Positions 1 to 10,905 are shown, counted from the first letter of the stretch. The stretch: 64,000 nt of DNA from Fragum whitleyi (GCA_948146395.1 OX411546.1:19299158-19363157), one strand, 5' to 3'. Numbers and translations: made by a program. The notes: a model not told the origin generated them from the sequence alone.

Positions 1-1259
1 CCCTGTTTCGTACCTCTCATACAAGGGAAATAACTTGTGTATGACTCGTCAATTCTGACGCATGAATTATTGTTCTTGTAAATATTTACTAGTATATTGA
101 GAAATTTTCCATTTATTCCGAGCGAAGCTAGGCGTTCAAAAAGTGTTTTATGAGAGATATTATCAAATGCTTTTTCGAAATCAACAAAAAGAACATACAA
201 ACGACCATTTTTCTTTGTAAGGTACTTTTGGATTAGAGCATGCAGAGTAAACATATTATCAGTTGTACAATAACCATTTCTGAAACCAGCCTGGGCCTCG
301 TTAATAATCTCATTCATCTCACACCATTTACATAAGCGGGAATTTAAAATTGTTGTGAAAAGTTTGTAAATAACATTTGATAGCGATATACCCCTATAAT
401 TATTGACATCATTAGTAGAACCTGATTTAAAAAGAGGGCAAATAATGTTTTGAGACCATGCTTCAGGAATGTAGCCTCCACTAAATACTTTATTAAATAA
501 GTTTGTAAGTAACGGAATTATTGTAGACTTAGTACTTGAGATAAAATGTCCCAGAATGCCGTCTGGTCCGGGTGACTTGCCAGGAATTAAATTGTTTATA
601 GCTCTTAAAGTCTCGTCCTCTGTAATAACATTATTCAATATTTCTGAATATGCAGAATCTACTAGAGGTAAGTCATCAGTGCTATAACTAAAATACTCTG
701 TTGATTCAAATAACTTAGAAAAATGATCGTACCAAACAGAAATAGGAATATTACTTAGCGTCTTCGATTTTTCTTTATTTCTCAGAATTTTCCAAAATAA
801 TTTTGGATTGCCACCAGCGTCAGTCAATTTCTTTTTATTAGTTGAAATCGATATGCTTTTTTTAATTCTTACTTTAGTTCTAAAAACCTTCTTAATTTCA
901 AGATATGATGATAAATCATTATTATTATTGCTCTTTCTAAATGTATTCAATCTCGATGATTTTGATTTTTTTAAGTTCTCAAGCTCATCATCCCACCATG
1001 TTGGTTGACTGTTTACGCTAAAACGCTTGTATGCGGATCGTAAACCAGCTTCAATTGCTGTGGATGTATAAAGTTCGGTTAATAATGAAACAAACGTATT
1101 GACATTATTATTAATCTCAGAGGTAAAAAAGCTATGTATCTTTAACACAGCAGTGATTTTGGCAGTGATAAGTAAGAAAATATCTGGTATACATGTAATG
1201 GACAAGGTGAATAATTGGTTATATTTCAGAATATTGACCTTGTGTGTTGTTCCATTTAT
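1..1259 (-). mobile_element. LINE fragment: reverse transcriptase, 5'-truncated, runs off window edge
   Basis: Read on the minus strand from 1259 down to 1, one frame stays open for about 419 codons with no stop. Motifs in order: PTWWDDEL of the pre-RT linker near 975-1008, SPGPDG near 560-577, NNYRGISLSN near 390-420, QAGFRNG near 280-300, the catalytic FVDFEKAFD near 161-187, and GTKQG at the edge. This order is that of non-LTR retrotransposon RTs; the YADD box and C-terminal domain would lie left of the window. The endonuclease is missing. The next upstream in-frame stop is at 1260-1262. A second frame gives a plausible upstream peptide, so a frameshift near 1225 before the truncation is possible. 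The uninterrupted frame suggests a young copy. The clade is not certain; the CR1/L2/I-like type common in molluscs is likely. Confidence 0.9.
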
Positions 1260-1379
1260 TCAGTTCCCTCGCATTCAGTACTTTGATTTTAGCACAGCGT
1301 AGTGATATGCAAGCACTGCTTTGAACACACAAAACACTTCATGTCGCACAAAATTTGATGACGTATACTAGACCCATTT

Positions 1380-2868
1380 TTTGCGCGCGCGTCCTTGTGA
1401 CGCTGCCAACATCCTGACCAAATTTCATGAAGATTGGATCATATTTGTGGCCTCTAGAGCGTGAACAAGAAAATTTGTCAATAAGACCCCTTTTCCCTTG
1501 ATTTTGCATGGATCCTCCCCAATTTCAACACAGTTCATCCCTGTGACCTGGCCTACATTCTGACCAAGTTTCATGAAGATTGGGCCATATTTGTGCTCTC
1601 TAGAGTGTAAACAAGAAAATTGTCAATAAGGCCCCTTTTCCCGTGATATGACATTGATCCTTCCAATTTGCGATAGGTTTCATCCTTGTGACCTGGGGAA
1701 CATTCTGACCAAGTTTTATGAAGATTGGGTCATATATGTGGCCTCTAGAGCATAAACAAGAAATTTGTCAATAAGGCCCCTTTTCCCGTGATATGGCATG
1801 GATCCCTCTAATTTTCAATAGGATTCATCCTTGTGACCTGGCCTACATTCTGACAAAGTTTCATGAAGATTGGGCTATATTTGTGGCCTCTAGAGAGTAA
1901 ACAAGAAATATGTCAATAAGGTCCCTTTTCCTGTGATATGGCATAGATACCTCCCATTTTCAATAGGATTCATCCTTGTGACCTGGCCTACATTCTGACC
2001 AAGTTTCATGAAGATTGGGCCATATTTGTGCTCTCTAGAGTGTAAACAAGAAAATTGTTAATAAGGCCCCTTTTCCCGTGATATGACATTGATCCTTCCA
2101 ATTTGCGATAGGTTTCATCCTTGTGACCTGGGGAACATTCTGACCAAGTTTCATGAAGATTGGGTCATATATGTGGCCTCTAGAGCATAAACAAGAAATT
2201 TGTCAATAAGGCCCCTTTTCCCGTGATATAGCATGGATCCCTCTTATTTTCAATAGGGTTCATCCTTGTGACCTGGCCTACATTCTGACAAAGTTTCATG
2301 AAGATTGGGCCATATTTGTGGCCTCTAGAGAGTAAACAAGAAATATGTCAATAAGGTCCCTTTTCCTGTGATATGGCATGGATACCTCTAATTTTCAATA
2401 GGGTTCATCCTTGTGACCTGGCCTACATTCTGACCGAGTTTCATGAAGATTGGATCTTATTTGTGGCCTCTAGAGTGTTAACAAGAAATATGTCAATAAG
2501 GTCCCTTTTCCCGTGATATGGCATGGATACCTCCCTTTTTCAATAGGGTTCATCCTTGTGACCTGGCCTACATTCTGACCAAGTTTCATGAAGATTGGAT
2601 CTTATTTGTGGCCTCTAGAGGGTAAACAAGAAATATGTCAATAAGGTCCCTTTTCCTGTGATATGGCATGGATCCCTCCCATTTTCAATAGGGTTCATCC
2701 TTGTGACCTGGCCTACATTCTGACCAAGTTTCATGAAGATTGGATCTTATTTGTGGTCTCTAGATTAAATTGCTGACGCCGGGCGAGGAACGACCCACGA
2801 CAGACGACGGACATTCAATGATCAAAAAGCTCACCTTGAGCACGATGTGCTCAGGTGAGCTAAAAAGC
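1380..2868 (+). repeat. ~145-bp tandem array ending in a palindromic element terminus
   Basis: About nine imperfect copies of a ~145-bp unit. Each contains a phrase like CATCCTTGTGACCTGG, then CCAAGTTTCATGAAGATTGG, GTGGCCTCTAGAG and CCCCTTTTCCCGTGATATGG. The phrase recurs near 1680, 1828, 1972, 2117, 2262, 2406, 2550 and 2695. The array ends in a GACGACGGAC-rich stretch (2795-2815), then the imperfect hairpin GCTCACCTTGAGC...GCTCAGGTGAGC and TAAAAA at about 2829-2868. The same unit and the same end occur at 34,130-34,850 and 59,220-60,120. Alternating units look more alike than neighbours, suggesting dimeric expansion. The 5' end of the element is not visible and was probably lost where the LINE fragment abuts. 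Confidence 0.85.
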
Positions 2869-4282
2869 TGCAATTATAGGCATTGTTCTGCAGAATTTAG
2901 TTTTATCTCAAACTTCTCAATTTTAATCTTCGTTTGTGAATTCCGGCGATTGAAATTATACGATTTTTAATTGCAAACGGTTGCCATAGCTACATGATTT
3001 GATAACAAGTCAATTTATTAACATTGCGTTCCATGTTGGCTTCGTCTCGCTGTTTTTTGGTTCAATGTTTCTGCAATTGAAGTCATTTATCAATTTAATG
3101 TCAGACCTCAAAATTACAGTTTAAATTATTTGCTACTTTCCACCAAACTATATAGCTTTGAAATATGAATGACAATTTGATAACATTTTACCCGAAGATA
3201 TAAAATAATTCTGATTCAAATCATTTGATTTAGGCTATAACTAATTTAAAAATGTTTACATAGGATTTGTTATCGGTATTTCTGGAAAAATAACCAAAAA
3301 TATAAATTATTAAAAAGAATTGAAAAAAATTCAATAAAACAACTCGTTGTCTTTTTAATGATTACTAAAACCGCCATGAAATCTGGCATTTTCTTCAGTA
3401 GTACTTTACTTTAATTCGTTTTTTATTCTATTAATAATAAGCAAATCCTGAATTTCCTTGCAAATGAGTAAATGTCGTCTTTTTCAATAAAAATACGTTT
3501 TGCCACAAATTCTCTTATTTTCGAAAAAATATAATAATCGTGTCGTCGAAGCAATTCAAATAGGTATCCATGATATAGGGTTCCGTTAGAAAATAATAAT
3601 TTTAGGATGGGACCTTTATTGAGCACGTTTAAATTAATGTATATCACAGTTAATAATGACATGAAAATATCGCTATTTTTGTATATCTTGGACAAAATTA
3701 ACGATATTGGATTACCTCCCTTTAATTTCATTCAAAACTCGCTTCACATACTCATTTCATTTCATTGCAAAATCATTCCAATACCATTCAGCTTGTCACT
3801 TTCACGATGTTCTTAAATGTTTTATATAACCAATATTTCTATTACCTTTTGAGACTCGAAAATAACTTGATTTACGGTATACAGAAGAGTCTGTCATATT
3901 TGGCAAGATGAATATTTATATAGATCAAAGATGTGGATTAATAGATCATTTATTCAAGTCGCGTTTTAGTGTCTTATGCGCAAGTATCAATAAAATATTC
4001 TTTAAACCATCTCTATGAATAGAAGTCTATCTTGAAATAGAAAATATCTGTTCTCATCTCCTAAATTCGGAAAAGTTAAAGCAAAGAAAAAACAAACAGT
4101 ATTTTATTTTCGTTTATTTTAGGTTAACAGGATAGGAGATGTAAACCAAAACTGTCGACTAACGTTTTTGCACTAAGCTAAACATTTGAGACATAAAATT
4201 CAATTAGTTATGACATTTGTAACGGGTTTTTGCCTTTTTTGACTGTCACAATCCCTTTTCATGATAAAAAGGGAAATTTAGA
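2869..4282 (+). repeat. Dispersed duplicated segment, copy 1 (paralogue at 42,838-45,175)
   Basis: Non-coding AT-rich sequence matching 42,838-43,600 and 44,690-45,175 in the same order and orientation, with scattered substitutions and small indels. The two copies differ by inserted material: a MITE fragment at about 3641-3820 here, and unrelated sequence plus a complete MITE in the other copy. Short minus-strand frames in both copies share a peptide around IEKDDIYSFARKF, but the DNA identity alone explains this. No domain is recognised and I do not call a gene. Confidence 0.75.
3641..3820 (-). mobile_element. Partial MITE, GAATGA-rich ~440-bp family
   Basis: Begins with ACAGTTAATAATGACATG and ends with CACTTTCACGATGTTC. 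It contains the diagnostic GATATTGGATTACCTCC block of the family in reverse orientation. It is shorter than the complete copies (about 440 bp), so it is an internally deleted copy. Confidence 0.6.
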
Positions 4283-4710
4283 TAATGTTAATAACATCGC
4301 GAAATTGACAATGAGGATGATTTTGGAATGAAATGGAATGAATGTGATTATGTTTTTGGTGAAATTCAAGGGACGTAATCCAATATCGCCAATTTTGTTC
4401 ATGGTGAAAAAATAGCGATATTTATTACCTCCGTTTAATTAAATATGCAATCTATTCTAAAAATAGCTTCATAATCCCTTTAAGTACCAATCAGACGCTT
4501 TTGGTTTTAATCATGTCAGTGAAATCGAGATCGTTATAGCTATATTTATTTTGAATGTAGATGTTATTCCTTTCTTTCTTACGGATTTTGGAGAGGTTTT
4601 AAATGGTTTGAGTAGATGTTTGAAAGGAATGAATGGGGCGCTGCATGAGCTGTGAGAATGGTTTTGATAGTGGAGAATGTCAATTTCACGATGTGTCTAA
4701 CCGTTCTGCA
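4283..4710 (+). mobile_element. MITE, ~430 bp, GAATGA-rich family
   Basis: Left end GTTAATAACATCGCGAAATT and right end AATTTCACGATGTGTCTAAC form imperfect terminal inverted repeats. The body carries many GAATGA-like steps and two inverted copies of a block AATCCAATATCGC / TAGCGATATTTATTACCTCC. The family also occurs at 5649-6050, 12,719-13,153, 44,194-44,655, 45,176-45,510 and 48,330-48,767. At 48,330 an empty site shows a TA target duplication, so a Tc1/mariner-type transposase is the likely driver. There is no coding capacity. Confidence 0.75.
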
Positions 4711-5374
4711 GACTCAGCACAAGTTGTTCTTATACAATCAGTCTAGTGACAACTACAATGTATGACTCGCAAGTGAGTCTTTTTTTTAGTATTTGGCCTT
4801 ACGTCCGACAGGATTGATTAGTGCCTCAAATATTTTTGAAAACTATTTCTGTAAACATGTCATCTCCTATTTGTCTATCTTGTTCAGTTTTTACAGCCAA
4901 AAGTAATGAATATTTCATTGTTTAATATTTGTCTTGCATCTGCGGTTTGAGACGTCTCTCGTTCAGTCGTGTACAATCTGCTTAGTTTACCGACTTTTCG
5001 GGCATCATTCAGTAACATGAAACCAAACAAGGCCCTTTGTTATAGACGAAATATGTTTTGACTTACTTACCCTGTATGCATTATATTTACTGAAAAGTTT
5101 CTGTGTTTCGAGTTACTTCAATTTATACCACGGAGCTCTTCAAACTTGTCCAAATAGTCATGTTGACTATTTTTTTTTCAACGAACACACTCGCCTTATC
5201 ACTGTTACGAACTGGCGTAGCAACCCGAACAAAAAGAAAACAAAACAAAACAAAAAATTATGGAAGGAAAAAAGGGGTGAAAGAGGAAGAAAAAAATAAA
5301 TATTCATGTAATGATCTGGACTGGTACATTTTAAATACAGAAATAGATAGAAAATATTTCTCCTGGAGGAAACC
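4711..5374 (+). repeat. Dispersed duplicated segment, copy 1 (paralogue at 57,650-58,188)
   Basis: Matches 57,650-58,188 with good co-linearity, for example GGCCTTACGTCCGACAGGAT near 4795 and 57,745, and ACTGGCGTA near 5210 and 58,168. The match continues at 5216-5374 and 5509-5648 with 61,109-61,395, because in the right-hand copy a 2.9-kb element sits between the two halves. No ORF is shared in a way that suggests coding. Confidence 0.75.
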
Positions 5375-5508
5375 TGCCCTGCGTTCAGGATAACAAAACG
5401 GTTCAAACTGTTTTCCATTTTTACCCCGCTTTCCACACTTGTGAACGTGCAAAGCGTGGTAAAATTGTAAAACAGTTTGTACCAATTTGACATCCTGAAC
5501 GCAGGACA
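5375..5508. mobile_element. 134-bp palindromic foldback MITE with empty site in paralogue
   Basis: The two halves are near-complete inverted repeats: CCTGCGTTCAGGAT at the left and ATCCTGAACGCAGG at the right, followed inward by CAAACTGTTTT / AAAACAGTTTG and ACCCCGCTTT / AAAGCGTGGT. The paralogous segment near 61,245 reads straight from GGAAACC into AGATCTCAC, with nothing in between. The absence there supports a mobile insertion rather than a genomic hairpin. Confidence 0.8.
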
Positions 5509-5648
5509 GATCTCACCTACATGAGTTTTTACCCATAGGTGCTATGGTTTGGTCCTAGCTCCGAAAAGCTGTTGTGGACACTCTCTCCAACAGAGGAAGG
5601 GTTATTTCAAAGCAGCTACGTTACTTTCTCTCTAAGATCATGACCCCA

Positions 5649-6050
5649 TTACAGTTAAGAGCATCGTGAAATTCACAAGATGATTGCTTTTGGCATGATT
5701 TTTGGAATGAAATTGAATGAGTCTGTCGAGCGAGTTTTGAGTGAAATTAGAGGGAGGTAATCTTATATCGCTATTTTTTTCAAGATGAAATAATTAGCGG
5801 TATTTATTATCTCCGTTTAATAGAATATATGTACTTTTCTGTTTGCACGTCTTCGTTGAAAAATCAGAAACCTTAAAATAAAATTATAGAACAATTTCAT
5901 GGATTTGAATTTAATTTTGAACGTCCTGAGCGATTTCGAATTCGAAACGTTTTAGATAAATTTGAGTGATTGAATGAATGGAGCGCTTAGTGAATGATTT
6001 GGAATGATTTTGATCGGAATGAGTGTCAAAACCAAGATGTTTAAAATGTA
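5649..6050 (+). mobile_element. MITE, ~400 bp, GAATGA-rich family
   Basis: Starts TACAGTTAAGAGCATCGTG and ends CCAAGATGTTTAAAATGTA, with the family's GAGGGAGGTAATC block near 5750 and TTATTATCTCCGTTTAATAG near 5805. The paralogue at about 61,385-61,400 lacks it, so insertion happened after the duplication or only in this copy. Confidence 0.7.
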
Positions 6051-6154
6051 GATCATTGGCCTTAAACGATTACGATGACGGTTTTTGGCATTTCCTTCAA
6101 TACCATTTGATATCAGCAAGCTACGTCTCTGGGACGTTTTGCAGTGGGATACAT

Positions 6155-6306
6155 ATATAATACATACTTAGTGTATTTTATGAAAAAAAAATCTAATGAG
6201 GTTGGGAGAATTGAAAATTGTCGAGGCTCTGCCGAGACAATTATCAATTTTCACAACCGAGTTAGATATTTTTTCATACAATACACTTAGTATGTATTAT
6301 ATTTAT
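6155..6306. mobile_element. Palindromic foldback MITE, ~152 bp
   Basis: Two ~70-bp arms are near-perfect inverted repeats. Left arm: ATACATACTTAGTGTATTTT, then TCTAATGAGGTTGGGAGAAT; right arm: the complement ending ACACTTAGTATGTATTAT. The centre is the short palindrome GGCTCTGCC. A diverged second copy lies at about 24,295-24,465. Confidence 0.8.
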
Positions 6307-6557
6307 CTTATAACCTCTGTTTGTCTTGTTTTCGTCGATATTTCTAACTGAAATGCAAGTTTCTTAAAATAACTGCATTGTTTCATTGTTCAAAAAATAA
6401 CTATGTGATATCATAAAAAAATACCATATGGGTTGTTATCTTACAGATATGTATAAAGTTATAAGATAAATGATATTATGATACCTCTCTTCTTTCCTTA
6501 CATAGCTTCAAAGAATGGTTCAGATATAATGTCCAACATCTGTATCAGAAAAGATCT
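6307..6557. other. AT-rich spacer, nothing recognised
   Basis: No ORF, repeat unit or RNA signature stands out. Confidence 0.5.
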
Positions 6558-6645
6558 TCTTTGGCTCAGTGGTTAGCGCATTGGTCTTATAAACTAATAA
6601 TGTACTTGTCCGCATGAGTCCGATCTGGTCTCACGTCGGTTGATT
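6558..6645 (+). repeat. Degenerate tRNA-like SINE head
   Basis: GGCTCAGTGGTTAGCGCAT matches a tRNA A box and GAGTCCGATCTGG resembles a decayed B box, with an over-long anticodon region between. It lies directly upstream of a second tRNA-derived head, so it may be an older SINE or part of a dimer. Confidence 0.45.
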
Positions 6646-6713
6646 TTCAGCTATTCTTCAGTTGCGGTCTATTTGTGCGTAAGAATGACATTCATATCTT
6701 TATCAGTCTTGTC

Positions 6714-7015
6714 AGTCCGATTAGCTCAGTTGGTAGAGCACCGAACTTTAAAACCATTGAAGTTCGACAGCGTGGGTACGATTCCCGGTTGGCACACTAA
6801 CAAAAACCAATTGTCTTTTGGATGAGACGTTAAACCGGGGCCCCGTGAGACGTTGCTTTACAACTAGCACGTTAAAGAACTATGGCGGATCTCAGCAGTA
6901 TTTTCATCATGTATCCTTGCACTATCTCCCGTAACAACTAACCGTCTTCTGGAGGCGTTGCTCATATGGACATGAGCTACGGTAGCGACGATAAATAAAC
7001 GGAAATACACACACA
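6714..7015 (+). mobile_element. tRNA-derived SINE
   Basis: The head has a perfect A box (TTAGCTCAGTTGGTAGAGCA) and a B box-like GGGTACGATTCCCGG. It is followed by a conserved-looking core with GGATGAGACGTTAAACCG, CCCCGTGAGAC and GCACGTTAAAGA, and a tail with ATAAATAA. The acceptor stem does not pair well and the variable region is too long, so this is a Pol III retroposon rather than a functional tRNA. The core phrase resembles those of broadly distributed invertebrate SINE families; the family name is not assigned. Confidence 0.8.
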
Positions 7016-7171
7016 TGTTATCAGTCATTTAATGGGTGTCCGATAATATCACCTCTTTTTTTCACATGTCCCTACAATAATTAAAATCATCTAGACAATT
7101 CAATTGACCATACTTTAATTACTTGTTTGGTTATTTTAAAAGAAAATCTTGAAAAGGGATAAGACATATAC

Positions 7172-7434
7172 GTGGCCCGCCACGCAAAAAGGGACCATCT
7201 GGGAACTCTGTATAATTAATATGTGAAAAGGAGATTGGGTCCAGCTAAGGTCAACCAGAGGTCGTTTTGTTTTTAAAACCCTTCACGGGAAGGTAGATTG
7301 GTCATTCTAGATTCAGAGAATAAGCTAAATGCTTAAAGTTTCGAACCTAGTCAGTCTGCGCATTTCGCGCAGTCTGACTAGGGTCGACACTTTACGCGCT
7401 ACCTAGATGATCCCTTTTTAGCGCGACGGGTCAC
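7172..7434. mobile_element. Foldback MITE with ~35-bp terminal inverted repeats
   Basis: Left end GTGGCCCGCCACGCAAAAAG continues GGACCATCT; the right end is the complement of GTGACCCGTCGCGCTAAAAA followed by GGGATCATCT. The element is bracketed by ATATAC on both sides (7166-7171 and 7435-7440), a candidate 6-bp target duplication. Inside lies a strong 16-bp hairpin, CCTAGTCAGTCTGCGC / GCGCAGTCTGACTAGG, near 7348-7384. Related but degraded sequence occurs near 12,640-12,715 and 14,255-14,400. Confidence 0.65.
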
Positions 7435-7440
7435 ATATAC

Positions 7441-7880
7441 GAATCTATTATTCAGCCTCGGGAGTTCGACGTCTAAACGTGAAAATAAATCAGAAACCCA
7501 GTAAGTAATTGTCTGGCACAAATAAGCGATGATGTAAGTCTTAAATCAATTGATTCGCTGGATGTAATTTGATTTGTTCGTCTTAAACACATTTTATCGG
7601 ATCTGCTTTCTACTCGGAAATGGAATCTAATTTCCGGGGAGTTTCAAGAGCGGTACAGATTTTCTACTTTCCTTTTAACATGTAACAATGAAATTGACTT
7701 CGAACATAATTAAGTTGTTACGATCATTATTCGGGTTCAACAAGGAACTTTCTAACAATTTAATTATGTTGCCATCCTTAAGCACTTTTTACTAACATAT
7801 TTTTATCCGTACTTTTTTGTGCAAAACATATCCTTCAGCATATGCATATACAATTTCACGGGATAGATAGTGTCATTTTT
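7441..7880. other. Intergenic, nothing recognised
   Basis: AT-rich sequence without a supported ORF or repeat. Confidence 0.4.
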
Positions 7881-8455
7881 AGCTCCACTGTACGAAGACC
7901 ATCGAGCTATTGCTATATAGCCGTGTCTGTCTGTGTGGAAACGTTTTCTTTAAACATCTCCTCCTGCACCAATGAACGGAATTAAACGAAACTTGTTAGA
8001 CATATTCCTTGGTCAAGTCTTTTCGTAAATTGTTAAAGAATTTTTGATTGACCCCCCCCCCCAAATATGGGCGTGGCAGGGCGGGGCAGGGCAATTTTTT
8101 ATATTTAAATCTTTAACTCCAAAACCATTGGGCTGAATTCAAGAGACTAGGCGTGGATGTTCCTTGGGTGACCCTTTACTTAAAGTGTTTAAGATATTTT
8201 GATTAGCACCCATAATATCGTCGTGATAGGTCGGGCTTGATTTCACTATAAAGGCTTTACAAATGTTATCATCCAAAGGTATTTGGTCGATTTCAATGAA
8301 ACTTGGTATTGATGTTCCTAGAATGACCCTCTACTTAAATTGTTCTGATTTGTCCCCCAAATACAATAGGTATATGACCAAGATTAAAGTTTGTCTCGCC
8401 AACGCGAACAACGCCAGGGTTATCGCTCGGGTTTTCTCCGAAAACAGCCGAGCTT
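7881..8455 (-). mobile_element. Short core-repeat element, ~155-bp units
   Basis: In reverse orientation it starts with a terminus like TAGCTCCACTG, has CGTGTCTGTCTGTGTGG, and then about three diverged ~155-bp units with CCAAATATGGGCGTGGCAGG and TTCCTTGGGTGACCCT. The far end is a strong hairpin, GCTCGG GTTTTC TCC GAAAAC A GCCGAGC (8425-8453), in the place where other family members have a palindromic 5' end next to GAGCGAT. The units are the reverse complement of the 155-bp array at 50.3-51.7 kb. Confidence 0.65.
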
Positions 8456-8565
8456 AAACGTGACGAGTTTCCGTCCGAATTAATACAGACAGTTTATCGT
8501 CAAAAGTCAATTCACGACTGATTATCGAAGTTTGACTTTAAAGGTAGGAAACAGAGCAAAATGAG

Positions 8566-8603
8566 GTAGGGGAGACCGGGGCAAAGTGTTACATTTTTCA
8601 AAC
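8566..8603 (+). repeat. Solo terminus of the GGGGCAAAGTGTTACA family
   Basis: GTAGGGGAGACCGGGGCAAA followed by GTGTTACA. The same end occurs in reverse at 42,200-42,236. Only the end is present here. Confidence 0.55.
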
Positions 8604-8640
8604 AATTCACAAATTTTCCGACACCATAGCTCTTTTGAAT

Positions 8641-8683
8641 TTTTAGCTCACCTGAGCACGAAGTGCTCATGTGAGCTATTGTG
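8641..8683 (-). repeat. Solo palindromic terminus of a core-repeat element
   Basis: TTTTAGCTCACCTGAGC ... GCTCATGTGAGCTA is a 32-nt imperfect hairpin identical in type to the termini at 2829-2868 and 60,090-60,120. No tandem core follows, so it is a relic. Confidence 0.6.
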
Positions 8684-8689
8684 GTTACA

Positions 8690-9430
8690 TCACGTATAAT
8701 TTTACGCGATAAATGTACATATTGCACAGTCCGACACGTAAATAGATAAGGTGTTATTTCTCTATGTTCTTAAGTACTTGATAAAACGTAGATTGCACTG
8801 TAAATAGATAAGACAATTCTGTTCCTTAGGTAAACCAAAATATAAAGTTATGCTTTTGAATCAAAATTGTTCTTTTGTTTATTTGACACTGTAAAGAATA
8901 TATTTTAAATATCTTCTATTTTATAAAGATCAATTTATATAGAAGTATGCGGTGACTTTAGATTGAATACAAATGAAGACGCAAAAAGCCTCAGGTCGGA
9001 TATTCAAAGGAAAACGTACTCACTGTATTCTTTCGTATATAGAATTGGAATTAAAAATTACTCCATTAAAGATCAAATTTTAATCGCTATCGTTCCGTTT
9101 TAAAATTAACAGCCATTAACTATGTTATTTTATGATATGCGCACATATTATACACTTATTTTGCATATTTCTTTACAGAAATTACAAAATAAGTAGGATT
9201 AGCGAATTATGTAAACCAAAAAAAAAAACAAACAACTTTTAGAAATCATTTCTTTTTAAGCGTTTTCCTTCTTAAAGAGTATACATCCCGTGGCACAGCA
9301 CTAATCTTGAGTTCTGGTTGACAAAATTTCGCGAAGTTGGATGGCTTTTATAAACGCTTGTTAATGTTTTGTCTTCCCTGCACGAAAATCAATTAAAACG
9401 GAACTAAGCTATTCTTTTAAAAAAAATGTT
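8690..9430. other. AT-rich spacer, nothing recognised
   Basis: No supported coding or repeat structure. Confidence 0.4.
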
Positions 9431-9600
9431 TGTTTGAAGGGCGTTTTACGCCGCTTTTAAACATCTTTCAGTCATACCGAAGCACCTTACAATTGATTCC
9501 TACTATTTTCCACACCAGTATTTCCACTAAATCCTAACCTAGTCTCTACCTGTTATCCGATTGACTACGATTCTTAACCCATTTTGCGTCTGGAAAATCT
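9431..9600 (-). mobile_element. SINE 3'-half relic
   Basis: GGGCGTTTTACGCCGCTTTT, then CAGTCATACCGAAGCACCTT and CACACCAGTATTTCC, align with the body of the complete reverse-oriented SINE at 30,670-30,965 (TTTAACGCCGCTTTCAACAT etc.). The tRNA-like head is missing or too decayed to see. Confidence 0.55.
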
Positions 9601-9794
9601 CACAAATAATTTACATTGCTGATACATGCGCAATTTTTTAGCCTAGCTTATTACCACTTCATACTATGATTGGAAGCTCCCAACAGGGGATTCTCGGCGT
9701 ATAAGACAAACTGGTTTTCAACCTATATATTTTCTTATCATGTCATTATAATCATTTTTATTTTTTATTGTTGCATATGTGTGCAACTTTATTG

Positions 9795-9884
9795 GATATT
9801 CAACTTAACATAGTGTACATAGTTAACCAGCTGCTTCAGTCAGTCTGGTATATCAAATCGGTAAAGGAGGGACAAATATTTCAA

Positions 9885-9977
<93 letters not shown>

Positions 9978-10070
9978 CTATATTCAACTAAACATAGTGT
10001 ACATAGTTAACCAGCTGCTTTAGTCAGTCTGGTATATCATTTCGGTAAAGGAGAGACAAATATTTCAACT
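9795..10070. repeat. (CT)n microsatellite between two direct ~90-bp copies
   Basis: About 84 bp of pure CT lies at 9888-9971. It is flanked by direct copies of one ~90-bp sequence (9797-9887 and 9980-10,068) containing CATAGTGTACATAGTTAACC, CAGTCTGGTATATCA and GACAAATATTTCAAC. An 80-residue frame across it is just serine/leucine from the repeat and is not coding. Confidence 0.9.
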
Positions 10071-10905
10071 TTTTTTTATTTATTATTATTTTTTAGTTAT
10101 CATTTTTATATACATGGATGTTTAATAGGTTATTTAATTGTCTCACTTTCCTAAATTAAGGTTTAAAATGGGTGGGGGCAAATACTTCATTGACATTCCA
10201 ATAGAGGGATAAATGTGATAATCATTTTTGCATTGAGCTGAGATTGATAGCTTAAATTAAAGTCAATGCCAGTAATATGGATTAACAGGGTCCCCTGCGG
10301 TTTATTAAGCTTTTAAACATTCTCAGTTTGACATAACACCATTATGTCATGTTTACTTATCTGATCACTTGGACAGCTTTGTTTGTAATTTAATCTTAGG
10401 ACAAAGGTGCTTTATTGATGTGTGATTTCTTTAATCTATCTATCAGACATCCAAACAATGCTAACGCATTAATATTATGATGGGATTACTATTTATTTAC
10501 TATATATAGTACTATGTATATATTACATGGGTTTGCTCTCTCATACCGATTGTCTTACAAGTACAAATTCGATATGCAAATTGAAAGCAGAAAGTCATTT
10601 TTATCCAGAGAACGCTGATCTTTAACAAATCGTCTCCGACAATATTGGTGCAAAAGTTATATTGAAATACATGAACATGTACATGTATTTCATTTCTCTT
10701 CCCAATTAATTTGCCCTTTCACATTGAAGATTATTCCAAATAAATACGATACTATGAAAAGGGTGTCGATATGCGCGGTTTCTTTCTTTATTTCACACTC
10801 GGTATACACGTGAAAAATTTACATGTAAATGACCGCGCATTTACTTTAAACGCAGTTAAAATCGTACATTGATTCAACGAAAGGAAGAGCCGAGGTTGTT
10901 CTGAA
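10071..10905. other. AT-rich intergenic stretch
   Basis: Nothing recognised apart from simple TA-rich runs near 10,500. Confidence 0.4.

Noticed and set aside
3423..3731. 102-residue minus-strand frame, with a shared peptide at 43,403-43,612
   Set aside because: The peptide is shared because the DNA segments are duplicates; the frames differ at both ends and no coding bias is visible.
5103..5493. Overlapping frames of 75-108 residues on both strands
   Set aside because: They run across a foldback MITE and A-rich low-complexity sequence and are not kept in the paralogous segment.
6714..6797. A functional tRNA gene
   Set aside because: The A box is perfect but the acceptor stem does not close, the anticodon-to-B-box region is too long, and a SINE core follows.
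9768..10010. 80-residue serine/leucine-rich frame
   Set aside because: It is the (CT)n microsatellite translated.
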